NCBI GenBank assembly: GCA_018350325.1
Contig: JAEVLN010000002.1
Span: 5,811,456 to 5,875,455 of the forward strand
From: Globodera rostochiensis
Lineage: Eukaryota > Nematoda > Chromadorea > Rhabditida > Heteroderidae
Direction: 5' to 3'
DNA length: 64,000 bases
Shown: in pieces, positions 48,317 to 60,485 of the stretch
Position numbering within the stretch: position 1 is the first letter of the stretch
How the letters are laid out: the number at the start of each line of letters is the position of its first letter
Made by a program: the position numbers and the translations under genes
Notes under the pieces: model-generated
The model's database searches: none
What the model was told of the DNA's origin: nothing
Seen by the model: the letters and a program-made list of their open reading frames with translations, nothing else

Positions 48317-48709
48317 GCCCCCCCCGTTTTAAAGTACATTTCTTGGGGTTATTTAGGCTGCTAATTACAAAAATGACAAAAATTTTTAAATGTGACATCA
48401 TCCAATCTAAAATTTTAATAACTGATTCTCAAAGTATGATTTTCAGATGCAATTTTGTGAAACACTAATCCGATCGCCGTTTCACTCATAATTTATGCGC
48501 AATGTAATCTAATTTGTGGCTTGAAGGAGAGGGAAGTCAGATTTGTGTTCCACAAATTTGTATTTTCAAATCATAAATTTTGAAGGTCCAAAAGATTTAA
48601 AATCTTAGATTAGATGATGTCATATCTAAAAAATAATGTCATTTTCGTGCACACCAGCCTAAATAGCTCCCAAAAATGTACTTTACAGTAAATTGGAGGG
48701 GGGGGGGGC
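48317..48709. mobile_element. Fold-back element with long inverted repeats, ~390 bp
   Basis: The left arm (C-run, then aaagtacatttcttggggtt and atttaggctg) is matched by an inverted right arm (cagcctaaatagctcccaaa, then atgtacttt...G-run). A second inner pair is also inverted: gacatcatccaatctaaaat against ttagattagatgatgtcat. Nearly the whole length can fold into one hairpin, typical of fold-back or palindromic MITEs. No coding frame. Flanking duplications are obscured by the C/G runs. Confidence 0.8.
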
Positions 48710-48754
48710 AATAACCAAATTGCCATTTAATATAAAAAATTTGTTTAAATCATT

Positions 48755-49861
48755 CTAAACATCGGGGAATGTGGTCGAGCGATCTACCGGACTTATCGTT
48801 CCATGCACAACCTCATGATCAGCATGACGAAATCGGCCATAAAGACCATAATAGAACGCAATTGCGCCGGCAATAAGTGCGATTGGACTGTTGCGCAGTT
48901 GTCCAAGAGAATTTAAAATATAAGCTGAAAAGGTTATGATTGCTAACATCTGCATTATCAAAAGGAAATTTTGCAATATATTTGACAGATCAAAAGGCGG
49001 TGGCCGACTTCGTCTACGCCGGCGTTGAGGAATGCTAACCTGTATTAACAAATGGTTTTTTAAAATTAAAACTTTGAGGATTAAAATAATTAACCTCGAA
49101 TGGGACTGATTCATCAACAAATTGCAAAATATTAGTCCATAATTCAGTTGCTAGTTCGACCAGTTCACTTGGCATTATGTCCATCGCATTCTTGTTCAGC
49201 ACCTTACCCACAACATTTTTTGTCGGTTTGGACTTCAGTTTTTGGTTGAGTAAGCGCAACATATTTATTGCCTCAACATAACTTTGCAGCTTGGCCAACC
49301 TCGGATTTGCCTGAGGCAAAATTTCAGCCAAAGTACCGTACACCACTCCGTCAACGGACACTGTTACCGTAGTTTCTGCTCTTCTCATTTCTTCAATCAT
49401 TTTTGGAATATCTTTTTTGAATGACACTGCCAAATTTTTGATCAGTTTTTCCAGGTCTATTTGGTTGCTGCTGTTTGATTGGTCACAAAATTTGACGATC
49501 TGTTCTTTGATCACATCCATTCCTTTGCCAGTTTCCTTGTCAAAATTGGACATTTGGCATTCGATCAGCAACAGTGATTGGAACAATTCCAATGTTTCTC
49601 TTAAATTTTTAATAAAATTCAAATGTGGTCCAATAAAATTACTTTGACTTTTCATTCCAACCATCATTTGACAATTCCTCTAAAAATTTTCTTTAATAAA
49701 ACACGCACAAATTTAAAAGAATTTATACCGCTCATTTGATGAAGCACGGCTTGGCCCTGCACTAATAGAGAAGCATTGTTTTGATGCTTTATTGCGGTGG
49801 TGAACAAATTGTTGTTGCTCACCAGTAGAAAAATATGAAAAAACAATAATTTACCAATCAT
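48755..49861 (-). CDS. Membrane protein with helical N-terminal domain, unidentified
   Basis: Exon C (49039-48755, 94 residues to TAG) carries RRRRRSRPPPFDLSN, then two hydrophobic segments (about NFLLIMQMLAIITFSAYIL and SPIALIAGAIAFYYGLYG). Exon B (49679-49095) joins it in phase 0 across a 55-base intron and encodes about 195 mostly helical, charged residues. Exon A (ATG at 49861) encodes a signal-peptide-like start MIGKLLFFHIFLLV, but its best donor (GTATAA, exon end 49729) leaves phase 1 whereas exon B needs phase 0. Weaker GTGCAG or GTGCTT donors would fit. Alternatively translation starts at the ATG pair at 49667, just after TTTTTAG. Acceptor-like TTTTAG lies 3 bases before the 49861 ATG. 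The family is not recognised. Confidence 0.7.
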
Positions 49862-50194
49862 TGCCTAAAATATTTTAATTTTAAGAATTAAATTATTTTT
49901 AATAAAATTTATTGGAGCAAATTGTAATGACATTTTGATGAATGTAAAACTTAAATGTATGTGTGAGTGTGTAGTTAGCAGTTAATGTGTAAGGGAAGAT
50001 AATGTTTAATATATATTTTTATTAATTTTTGGGCCCGGAAAACGTGGCATAATCATCCGCTTCATCCTCTCACCCATTTGCCTGCCATTTCTTCCATTAC
50101 CAATGAATTTGCATGTGAACATGTGAATAATCTCTATGATAATTTATATAGAATATTCTTATAGATTTTTAAATAATTCTATTCTCAAGCATAT
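49862..50194. other. Divergent promoter region
   Basis: About 330 AT-rich bases lie between the starts of two divergently transcribed genes (minus strand from 49861, plus strand from 50195). They contain a tgtatgtgtgagtgtgta stretch and no recognised promoter element. Confidence 0.5.
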
Positions 50195-51829
50195 ATGGCT
50201 GAAATTATGAAAACATTTATATTTATTTTTTATATTCAAACACTTTACGAAGTTGCATGTATTGGTAGCAAATTGACGCTTGAAATCTCCCCAAGTCTGT
50301 ACGATCATAATGTATTCAGGTAACACATTCAACTAAGGTAGATCCCGGTCTTGAAGCCCCTGACCGCTGACATGCCCCCCCCGAGAACCCCCGACCCCCG
50401 AAGAACCCCAACATGCCGCCCCGAAGGGTAGGGGAGCAACTCTCATTCAACTAGGGGTGCTCCCCGAACCCTCGGTGACGGGAAAGTCGGTGGTCGGGGA
50501 CGAAAACACCGACTAAAAAAGTCGGGGTTCGGGGTTTTTCCCAGCAAAACCCGCTAAAAATTCAAAAAAGTCGGGGTCGTGGACGAAAACCCCGACTAAA
50601 AAAAGTCGAGGTTCGGGGACGGGGAGCAACCCAACATTAAACTAATAATAAATTTTTTTTAAAATTAAACTATTCAGTTATGTTGTCGAAGTCGAATGTG
50701 TCGATTTAAATGATAAAACGTTTCCATATCGGTATGGAAGCATTTGGAAGAATTTTTTGTCACATTCATTTGTCAGCGACGATGGCACCAAAACGGTGGA
50801 GATGATCATTTTCCCGTTTGAAAATAGAGTGTGCAAACAGTTCACCATTTCTATAAAAGTTTTCCAATGGCAATTAGAGAACGGCGCCGTCGCTCATTCT
50901 CCGCCACGCGTGGGACTCATTCCTAGAAGCGGCGTAATTATTTAAACAAATTTAATTTTAATGATTTTTTAATCGATTTTAGCCAACTCTTGCTTACATT
51001 GAAATGCCAGCGATTTACGGCTCGATGGAGCGTAAAATAGATTTGGGCAAATATTTTACGTTGAACATTACGCCAACGATCCAAGGTGACGCATTTTACG
51101 ATGTCAAAGTGTATTGCAAAGAAAACATGGAATCGACCAACCAGTCCACTGTCACTGCAAAAAAGTGCTCTAAAACGGGATGTTCGGCCATTTTCTTTTT
51201 CAAAAGGGATTTATGTTCAGCAAATGAATACAAGATTTTCTTGTGGAAATGGAAGAATAATTTGGCCAAGGTTTAATAATATACTTATTAAAGACTAAAA
51301 ACGTAAAATAGGGGCATATATAGAGACTAAACCCCCAAAAAGTGGCAAAATAGCGACTAAAAATGTGCTAAAACTGGCCCATTCCAGACAATTATGCGTG
51401 AAATCATTCAAAATTTGTCAACATTATCAGTTTCCTTCTCACAATTGTAAACTACTTTTCTGATATTTTTGGAAATTTTCGGAAAATATCGTAGGGGTGC
51501 ATTTTATGGAAAAAAAACATTTTGATTTTTAGGAATATTTTCGGTTTTTATTGCATTTAAAGTGAAATAAATACTATTTTTGGGCTTATCTCGTCAAACC
51601 ATCTTCGCAAAAATAAAAGGTCAAAACCTAAAAATCTGAGCTCCAATAATAACACAATAAATAAACATAATCCTTAAAATACTAACTAATTCTATTTAAT
51701 TCCAAATTTTAAATTAAATCAATTCTTTAGGAATCTTTAATCAAACAAAAACCAGCGCGTGAATATTCTAAACTTTTCATTGTAGACGGACAAGAACAGC
51801 TGCTCCACTACGATTTGGCTGATAAATAA
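50195..51829 (+). CDS. Secreted 255-residue protein, unidentified
   Basis: Four exons, 50195-50319, 50678-50933, 50983-51270 and 51731-51829, join in phases 2, 0 and 0 with GT-AG introns of 358, 48 and 460 bases. The product starts MAEIMKTFIFIFYIQTLYEV with a signal peptide probably ending near residue 25 and no later membrane segment, so it is likely exported. The mature part has about seven cysteines, including CSKTGC, which suggests disulphide bonds. It reads as a compact beta-rich domain (ECVDLND, VEMIIFPFENRVC, DVKVYCKE) and ends with LLHYDLADK. AATAAA overlaps the stop. No known family is recognised; in a parasitic nematode such proteins can be secreted effectors, but this is speculation. 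Confidence 0.85.
50336..50634 (+). mobile_element. Two GC-rich elements in tandem inside intron 1
   Basis: The ten-base word CATTCAACTA occurs at 50326-50335 and 50444-50453, and as CATTAAACTA at 50635-50644. This separates a 108-base piece and a 181-base piece. Both end in ggggagcaac(c/t)c, and the second has inverted ends (GGGGTGCTCCCCGAACC at left, GGTTCGGGGACGGGGAGCA at right). The second also contains two copies of a ccgactaaaaaagtcgg hairpin. I read this as two insertions of one small element family into the same target. Confidence 0.7.
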
Positions 51830-53769
51830 AGACTAGTCATTGCTAGGACGGGGATTTCTAACCTAAAGTAGATCAACCATTTTATTTTGGCACTTTTGGA
51901 GTTTTTTAATGCACTATTTAGATATTTTTATATAAAATTTTTAGCACCTATTTTTGGCATTTTATGGGTTTAGCAACTATTTTGATGCTTTTTTAGAGCC
52001 TACATAGCTATGAATTAATTATCCCGCTGATAATTTGAATTCACGCAAACCTAAATTATATTTGTTCTTTTAACACTGCATAAATTTATAAGGAAAAGAG
52101 GTAAAATGCAAACTAATCAATTTGGAGTTTGGGAACAATTACAAAAAATTTTCACAGAGAGCAATGGCAATCACAAAGTTTCACAGGAAGCTGAATAGTT
52201 TTTTTATAAAAAGAAAAAGCTTTATTTTAATAAGCATTTTCTTTTTTTTTTAATACATAAAATCTCACCCAATCAATGGCACTGCCACTGAATTGGGGCC
52301 TGGCGTGATGCACTTTAATGTGTGCATTTGTCGCGAACATTTTGTGGCAGACAATTTTCAATAAGTTAAAAAATTAAGCTGTAGCTTTAAGATTGGGCAA
52401 AGCTCAAAAAAGGTATGGCAAAAAAGGTGATAAGCTCGGAAAAGAAAATGCCAATTTTTGGGTTTTCTGGCCATAAGTTTTTTAAGGTTTGTTCAATCGA
52501 TTAGGTAACTCTTCAAGATAGCTTCCTCTGAAAACGTTAGCTACCTTTTAAATATAATCAAAGAATTTGACGTCAAATATTTATTAATTTATTAATATTA
52601 AATTGGTATTGTAAATAATGCACGAAATTCTTTTCATTTCTTTATAGAGTTTTTGTATAAATCCATAAAAATGTGTCACATAGTATATGTTTAAATGAAA
52701 TGAAATTTAACGAATGAAAATAATGGGAGTGAAAGAAAATTGACAAATATGTTTTTAAAATAAACGCCATGTAATTCATGTTAATTAAAGGTGAAAAGAA
52801 TTAAAGCTTGATATTAAAGTTAATTTTTATATATTATCGATTTTTAGACTTTAGTTTAAAAATAATTATTTACTAGCCCGAGATTGATTAAACTAATTGC
52901 AATTGTGAAAAATGTTTAAAAGACTAAATACTAAAGAAAAACAGATTATTTTAAAAAAGTGACAAAAAGTTAAATATTCAATAGATAGACGAAGAACCCA
53001 AATTAAATGAAATTAATTTACAAAAAGTTTCATAAATTTAATCATATTTAAATATTAATACAACAAAGGCATAAAAATGTTTTATTTAATTGTAATTTGC
53101 ACACCAATAAAATTATAAAACTTGTCAAGCTCATCTTTAGAAGGTTAAAGTTAACTTTTAGTTGTAAAAATGTGAAGTATGAATAGAAAATTATTTAATC
53201 ATAAATTTAAATTTTTTTAACAATACTTAACTCAACATACATTAACAGTGGTAATTTTTTTGATTCTCTGTAATTTTTTCATCAAAATATGATGCTTTGA
53301 GTACAAATTCGGAAAGTTCTTCAGTTTCTGGTCATTTCGCCGGTTGCCCGTTTTGCGTTGTCCTTCCCTCTAGCAAATTTCTTTCTGGATTATAAGTGGT
53401 TTGTGCAAGACTTTTTCTTTGTTAATGATAAGATTTTTCCATTGAATTTTGCATATTTTAATAAAAAACAAATTGATGTTGTAAAATGGTCCGACGCTGT
53501 AACCGCTTTGATTCGATAGTTCCAATAAAAGCATTAACAGAAATTGGCACTTTAAGAAAAATTTGTTATAATTTTGTAATAGCTAATTAGTTAATTTTTT
53601 GTATACAATTTTTATAAATATTTTAAAAAATTTAATTATTTATCTTTTATTTAATTATGGCAAAAAATGTAAAGAATATATATATAAATCTTAACGTATT
53701 GGGTAATCTTTTTTAAAAAACATTGAACGTTGAATTTATATGACAATAATTTATGCGCACTTCACTGAA
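51830..53769. other. AT-rich stretch, no resolved gene
   Basis: It contains mixed islands at 52270-52345, 53280-53400 and 53490-53520. None has a splice-supported frame. A-skew on + begins again near 52.6 kb. Confidence 0.45.
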
Positions 53770-54090
53770 TGGATTTTGTTTTCTCCTCCCCTCTTTCTCT
53801 GCCCTCGTGTTTTCTCTTCCTCTCTTTCGCTGCCCTCGCTTTATTTTGCTTTTTCTCCCCCTCCCCTCTCTCATTCATCGTTTTCTTTCTCCACCCTCCC
53901 CCCTCCCCACCCCGCCCTCTCTCGACCCAAATGTTGTGTATGTATCCTTCTTCGATTGGCGCGGAGCACTGAGCGTTCTCCGCCCAACCACACCAATTCA
54001 ATTCATTCATTCATTCATTTTTAATCAATAGTTGTGGCGTCCATTCCAAAATGGAACAAAAATGCACAAAAAGTGTTCTTGTCACACGAC
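53770..54090 (+). repeat. Pyrimidine-rich dispersed repeat copy
   Basis: A long C/T tract (tctctgccctc, ctttattttgctttttctcc, ccctcccccctccccacc) is followed by a hairpin (GCGGAG...CTCCGC) at about 53961-53983, four attc repeats, and gtccattccaaaatgg. The order matches 32875-33120. The last block continues as an open frame, VASIPKWNKNAQKVFLSHDE, ending before GTTAAT near 54120. It could therefore be an exon preceded by a promoter-like tract. Confidence 0.6.
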
Positions 54091-56329
54091 GAAATTTGTT
54101 ATGACTTAGAAGGCTGTAGGTTAATATTATTATTTTGTATTTTTGGCCTACCTTTTATCGAAGCGCGTGTTTTGACCCTTGTTCCGAAATTTTTCGAAAA
54201 ATTAAACTTTTTTCTTACTTGAAAATCATTGGGTTGTTCTGTAAAATCCCAAAATAGTCAATACAATTAATTCACAGAATGTTCCGTAATTTTTGGCAAC
54301 TAATCGATGTAGTAAAGGCGGTTCACAAGTGAAAACAAAAGCGTATGAACGGCAAAACTAAAATTAATAAAACTATGTCACATTTTCTTCAAATGATTAA
54401 TAATTACCAAAAATAGCGAGATAAACCGATATTACAGCTTATAATTCAATGATTATAATTTTATTTACTATAAATATACGTTTAATTTTAAAATGCAGGG
54501 GAACAACAAAACTAAAACAAAACATATGTACATATAAATGTGAGAAAAGTATTTTCTACAATTTGTTCAAAATAAATTACTTCCAAATTAAATAATTTAA
54601 AGAATGGTTGAAATAAATGATCTATCAAACTTAAATAAAGACTCCATATATTTAATGAAGGATGACAAAATTGGAATAAAATTAATTATTTATCAATATA
54701 ACTTGAGGATAAAACATCAACGAGCCATGAAGAATCTGCTAAAAAGACGCCAAGTATAATAAAAAAATAAGACAAAAGTTGTCAATAAGCTATTGAAAAA
54801 CTATAAAAGTGGGACCGCGAGAATTGGCTTATTCAAAGCATACTAAAAATATCAATATAAACTCTAAGACGGTAAACACTGCAAAATTATAGCCTGCTAT
54901 AAAATGTTTTTTATTGATCTAATTTAAACGATAAAATATAAATTATAGATAAACTAAGTCAGTAAAATCTAAAGAAAAAATAGTTTATGCTAAAATAATA
55001 TAATTTAGAAAAAATTTTGTTTTTGAAATTGATCATGAAAAAGTCAACTATCAAAAATAAGCTTATTTAGGACGATCGATAAATTTATGCAGTGCCGACT
55101 TTGGTCCCCCAAAATTTGTAAATAAAAAGTTAACAACAAATCCTAAAAATATAAGTTAATTAGATACAGCAGTGGTTAAACAAACAAATTTAAAATAGCA
55201 TTTATAAAGTTGTTCTAAACCTAGGATTGCGATGATTAATTATTTATTTCAAAAATATTTTATTACTTAATATTACTTTTCTCAATTATTGTCTTCGTTG
55301 AAATTATTTTGTAATAGTTAGCATTTACATAAATTAATTAAAATTTTTGATCTAACTACCAAAGAAAAAATATTTAAAAAAAACAGACAATAACAATAAC
55401 TCAAGTAATTTATCACTCGATAATTAATTAAAATTAAAAAATAAATTTCAAAAGATTTAAATTGTGAAAAAAGTATTTAATAAATTGCAAAGCTATGAAA
55501 ATCTTAAAAATTTGAACCAAATAAATTTAAGGATAAATCAGTCATCTGTCTAGACGTGATTAGACGGAAAACATGCGTATCAAAATCTGATCTCCAGTTA
55601 ATTAAAAGAATAAAATTTCATATCAAAAGATGAAATCTCAAGTTTACTACTGCACCGATGACGTGTCGAAAGACCTTTTTCCGATTCAAAATACTGTTTA
55701 GATGACAATCGGAATGCGAGACCTAATTATAATTTCATATTCAATAATGCCAACCATCAATAAAAAACACCTAAAAGTTAAAGTTTACTGACATAGGACA
55801 GAAGTTTGTTAAATTACCAAAATGTGGATAAAGGTATTTTTTCAAACAAAAAGAACATCACAAATTTTGCTTCAAAATAAAACAAAGACATCAAAAGAAT
55901 TTTAAAAAATATTTTGCAAAAGGTTAATTCTTAGAAATCTAAAATTACAAATATATCTTTAATGCGAACAATTATAAAAATTTGCTAAAAGTTTTGCAAA
56001 AATAAATTAATCTTATAAGAAAAATACGCGTGAATACCCAAAACATCTATTTTTAAATTGTAAAGATTCTTAATTACATGCAAGAGGACCTTTATTCGCT
56101 GGATGCACAAATCCATTTTGAACATTTTCTGTTTTTGACTAATAGTTTAACATTATAAACTCATTATAAAATTATTCCTAATACAAATTTATATAAAAAG
56201 TATGAGTCGGATTTTTTCTGCTGCAAGATTTAAAATATGGTGGATTTAATTTAAAACAAAAACTATAAATTAATAGAAAATCAGTAAACTATTTATTATG
56301 AAATAAACTTACTTGGCATAAGAACACGA
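54091..56329. other. AT-rich stretch, A-skewed on +
   Basis: Apart from a mixed island at 55640-55725 (gcaccgatgacgtgtcgaaag...), the text is A/T runs. No gene was resolved. Confidence 0.5.
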
Positions 56330-56540
56330 CCGGAGCCCTCTCCCGCACAGAAATTAGGGTACCTTATTGAGGTAGCTTAAAGGCGCTGCCCGGACGATGA
56401 TCGAAGGCTATGCCCTCACCAACGATAATTACAGTTGTGGAAAACGCGCTCCAGGTTCGATTTGGCGACGACTTCAAACGTGCACATGACTTGCGCACGG
56501 AATTTCTGCGACTTCCTGCGCTTCCAACATGCCCACTTTA
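56330..56540. other. GC-rich island, possible exon or structured RNA
   Basis: About 210 bases of near-balanced composition lie in AT-r rich surroundings. On the minus strand a frame beginning after tatttaaag (about 56535) reads WACWKRRKSQKFRAQVMCTF and reaches GTGAGG. A GTAAGT donor lies at about 56315. On the plus strand a 30-codon ORF (MIEGYALTNDNYSCGKRAPG...) is equally open, so the strand is undecided. A small hairpin TACCT-CAATA-AGGTA is present. It does not match snRNA, SRP or RNase P sequences I can recognise. Confidence 0.4.
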
Positions 56541-57126
56541 AATAATAATATAAAAAAGATTAAATAAGAAAAATTTTTTCTAGAAAATTTATTAAGAAAT
56601 AAAATAAAACGATATAATGTTATAAATTACGAAAACAAATTGTTTACCTATTTTAAAATTAAAATTCTCCTTGATCAAAGCCAAAAACAAAACGAAATTT
56701 GGTTATGATTAAGCTATAGTGATCCGTAGGAACAAAGATATATTTATAAATATTACTTAAAATTCATCTTAAATTAAAAAATTTACTACTGAATTATGTA
56801 TGATGAATTGAAAAAATTTTTAAAGAAAGAATTTGAGGAATCATAAAATATTAAATCTCACCGATCTTACCAACAAGCAAAATATCTTATAATTAATTAT
56901 TAGTATATCATAAATATTAGAAGCAAATAATAAAAGTGCTAATTGTCGACGCATTTAGGCTAACACAAACACAGATGACAAATGTGTTGCTGGACGAAAG
57001 CACAACAGAGCCAAGGCTTCAAAATCCTTTTAAATTAACAAATTTTTTACTTCAAATTATTATAATCTATTTTAATCTAACGAATTAATAACGTAATTTT
57101 CAATTCCCAGCTAAATATTTTAACGT

Positions 57127-57275
57127 TTAACGCGCATTACTATTCCGATCGTCAGTTGCTGTTTGATGAAAAAATTACTTAAAAGAAACAAGTTTACAAA
57201 GAATTTATCAATAATTGTATATTTGAAAATATTCTTATAATTGATAAAATTACATAAATAATCAAAACAATATAA
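57127..57275 (+). repeat. Dispersed repeat, copy 1 of 3
   Basis: The GC-richer core AACGCGCATTACTATTCCGA is followed by tcgtcagttgc and an AT-rich tail (gatgaaaaaattacttaaaa...ataattgtatatttgaaaat). The core recurs at 59769-59810 and 63733-63880. The third copy lacks one base of the core, so it is not under coding constraint. Confidence 0.85.
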
Positions 57276-59768
57276 TATACAAAAGTAAATTTCTGATTAA
57301 AGTAATTATTAACAAAACAACTACAATACACTCTTTCTGATAAAAATTGGAAAATTTACAAGTTCATCAAAAAATGGTTGAAAAAAGTAAAACGCTAAAA
57401 CAATATTTATGACAAACAGGACAGCAATTCAACCAGAAAATCTCGACATTAAAACTCTTCACTTCAAAAAATGCCACTATATATGCAATGATTTCTAAAT
57501 TTTAAATGTGATTTTAGATAATATTTTGGTATAAAGAAGTCAAAAAAGCTTTTTAATTAGAATATTCAATTTTTAAATTTGCAACTAAGTAATTTTACCT
57601 TTTAATCAAATATTTTAAAGTAATTATTATTTCAATTAAAAGCTTTTAAAATAATTGACTTTTTAAATGCAAGTGTTAAAATGTTTTAACAGCTATTTAC
57701 ATAGAACTTGAAGTCTGCAATCTCTCGGGTTGGCAAGAGGTAACATAATTCTTCGCAAAAAAATTTTTTTTTTTTACAAATCAAAGCGGGGATTGCTATA
57801 TAGACAAAAACTAGCAAATTCGGCTCTATGATAAATGGCCACTGGTGTGATTTTTACACTGAAGGCATAAAAACAAATAATTATATAAACAATGAAAATT
57901 ATTGGGTGAATAAAAAAATAGTATAAATAATTAAATTTAAAACTAATAAAGAAGAAAAAATTATTTAATTTTATTTTGGCTTTTAAATAAAACATTGAAC
58001 GAATTTACGCTAAAATGTTCAGCCATAATACGGGCGATTTGGTATTCATTAGTAGCATTGTTTTCAGCCGATAAATAATGTTTTATGCAAAAATTTGGGG
58101 GAGTCGTGGTGATAGTGAACTACAAAGAAAAACGTACGCTATAACAAACAAAAAAATGGATTAAAACAAAAATTTGATTCTATTTAAAAATTTAAAACAT
58201 AATGCTTTTATCAAAAAATAAAACTTAATCAGATAAAATTTTTTACATGATTCAATAATACAAAAATTATCTAAAATATTGTCTTACAATTTATTATGAT
58301 AATCCCATTTAAAAATATAAAACGCATTACCTTTGAGATAAGATGATATTACCAAGCAATATTCATTTCTTAAAAATTAATTATTATAGTTTATAAATAA
58401 AATGGCAAAATAATATATTTAAAAAATCACTCTTTTTCTAGCTTTACCATGCCAAAAGGAGACCTCGCTCCATACGTATGCAAAATATACGCCGTAGTCA
58501 AGTCGCTGCTGAAGAGGAGGATCAAAAAGTCCGACTTTTAGTACTCTATTTGAAGGGTTCTAATATTTACGAATTTATTATGAACAGGTTTGAATCTGCC
58601 AAATGATATTAAAAATACAAATTCTAACTTAGTTATTGCAAATTACCAAAAATCGTCAACTAATTACCTATTATAAAATATAAATTTAATCTTACAATAA
58701 AAAAAACTAAAAATTCATAGATTTACTTTGTACACCGAGTGAGAAACCTCGCGTTAAACTTTTTTTGTTGGGCGGCGCGTGCGCTCGTGTTTTTATATTG
58801 CCACGTTGAACTCTGAACCGAGTAAAATTGCATGTATAAGCTACAAATTTAAATAATATTAATTATTAACCAAATAAAAAAATATACAATATGAAAGCAA
58901 ACTTAAACAATTGGCCATCTTTATTCCACGAAGTGGGATACCTAATCCGAATCTACAACACGAAACTGGCGAGTAAAGCTTTTTATTTGTCAAAAATATT
59001 TGAACAAAAAATTAAAAATATAATTTTAATTGAAAATACTTAATAATGTTGACATGGTGATGGTTAATAAAATTTGACAATGAAAAAATCTAGCTTGTAT
59101 TTGAATTTTAACCGCTTCTTGGCAATCATAATAAAAGTTAGAAAAATTGTTGTTGACATTTAAATTTCCAAGGTAAAATCGACACTGTTTTAAAATCTTA
59201 TACAATATAAATGTTGAGTTAATATTAGAAGAATTGTTATTAAAGGGATTGTAAAACGCAAAAATATCCAACTTACCACAAACACAGATTACAAAACTGT
59301 GGGCTGGACCGTGGTTTCATATTTAAAAAAAATCATAATTGTGAATTAATACTTAATTGAAAAGCGCGTGAAATACTACTGATGACATTAAAAAAAAAAT
59401 TATTTCATTTTGCATGTTTATAAAATAAAGCGTAAAAAGTTTTATTAAGCAAATTTTCGTGATGTACTGCTATATTTAAATTAATTCTTTAAAAAAAATC
59501 TCTTATAAAAGCTAGATGTTAAATGCTGGACGAAAAATGCAAAATTTCAACGGTTATTATTCAATAATTAAAGAAAATATTAACTTGTTAATATATGTAA
59601 ATAATTTCTTTAATAAACTTATAAATAAATAAATATGTACGTTAACAAACAATAAAACAAGACCTTTCTAAAAATAATTTAAATATTTTTTTTAACCAAT
59701 TAAAACAAACAAAAATTTAAGGGTGAGTTTATTTGTTGGTCTGAAATATAATATAAAAAAATAATGAT

Positions 59769-59810
59769 TTAAACGCGCATTACTATTCCGATCGTCAGTT
59801 GCGTTTTGAT
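59769..59810 (+). repeat. Dispersed repeat, copy 2 of 3 (internally deleted)
   Basis: The core is identical to copy 1, but the AT-rich tail is missing. The text jumps to ctgaaaaaattggaaaattt, which matches sequence about 210 bases further along in copy 1 (near 57340). This indicates an internal deletion. Confidence 0.8.
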
Positions 59811-60485
59811 AATACCTCTGTCTGAAAAAATTGGAAAATTTACGATCTTTGCTAATCCACGTGACTTATATGTATAAAAGATCAATTTGAGTATTTAATT
59901 AATTATACTATTTAAAATATTGATATCTTTTGTTTTATTTTCCTTATTAAACCTGTAGATAAGACAAAATAAATGTGTATAACATTATTTGGGTATTATT
60001 CTCTCGGACATTATCAATTTTTTAACAATGTAATTACAAAATTTGATTAATACTTTAATTGGATTATGCTAGTTCATGATTTATATATTTTAGATAATAA
60101 AACATAAATTAATTCTCGTATAGACAGACATCAGAATGCGTTGAAATTTTATCTTAATTTAGACACGCACCAAATATGTTAAAATACTCAAAACAAATAA
60201 ATTGTAACGAATTTCTATTTTATTAATAAAAGTTACACGCAATAATACAAAAATACAAAGTAAAAAATAAATTTACCGTCCTTTCCTTAATTTCAGTGGT
60301 TGCCAAATAAGTTACCTATGTGTGCTAACTTAATATAAAACATAGAAGATGTTCCGCAAATCATTTTTTACAAAAATATAAATATATTTTATTGAATTAA
60401 AAGTTAAATATGCAATGCAGGGGAACCGTACCACCGAGACGAGATATATAGATAACAAAAAGAAAAGAATAAACAATTTTTGTAA

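Larger units (their letters stand above)
56541..60485. other. AT-rich stretch, A-skewed on +, with repeat copies
   Basis: It holds two of the three copies of the cgcgcattactattccgatc repeat and mixed islands at 58440-58550 and 58730-58800. No gene was resolved. Confidence 0.45.

Noticed and set aside
56390..56475. tRNA gene near the ggttcgatt word
   Set aside because: No A-box at the right distance and no cloverleaf pairing.
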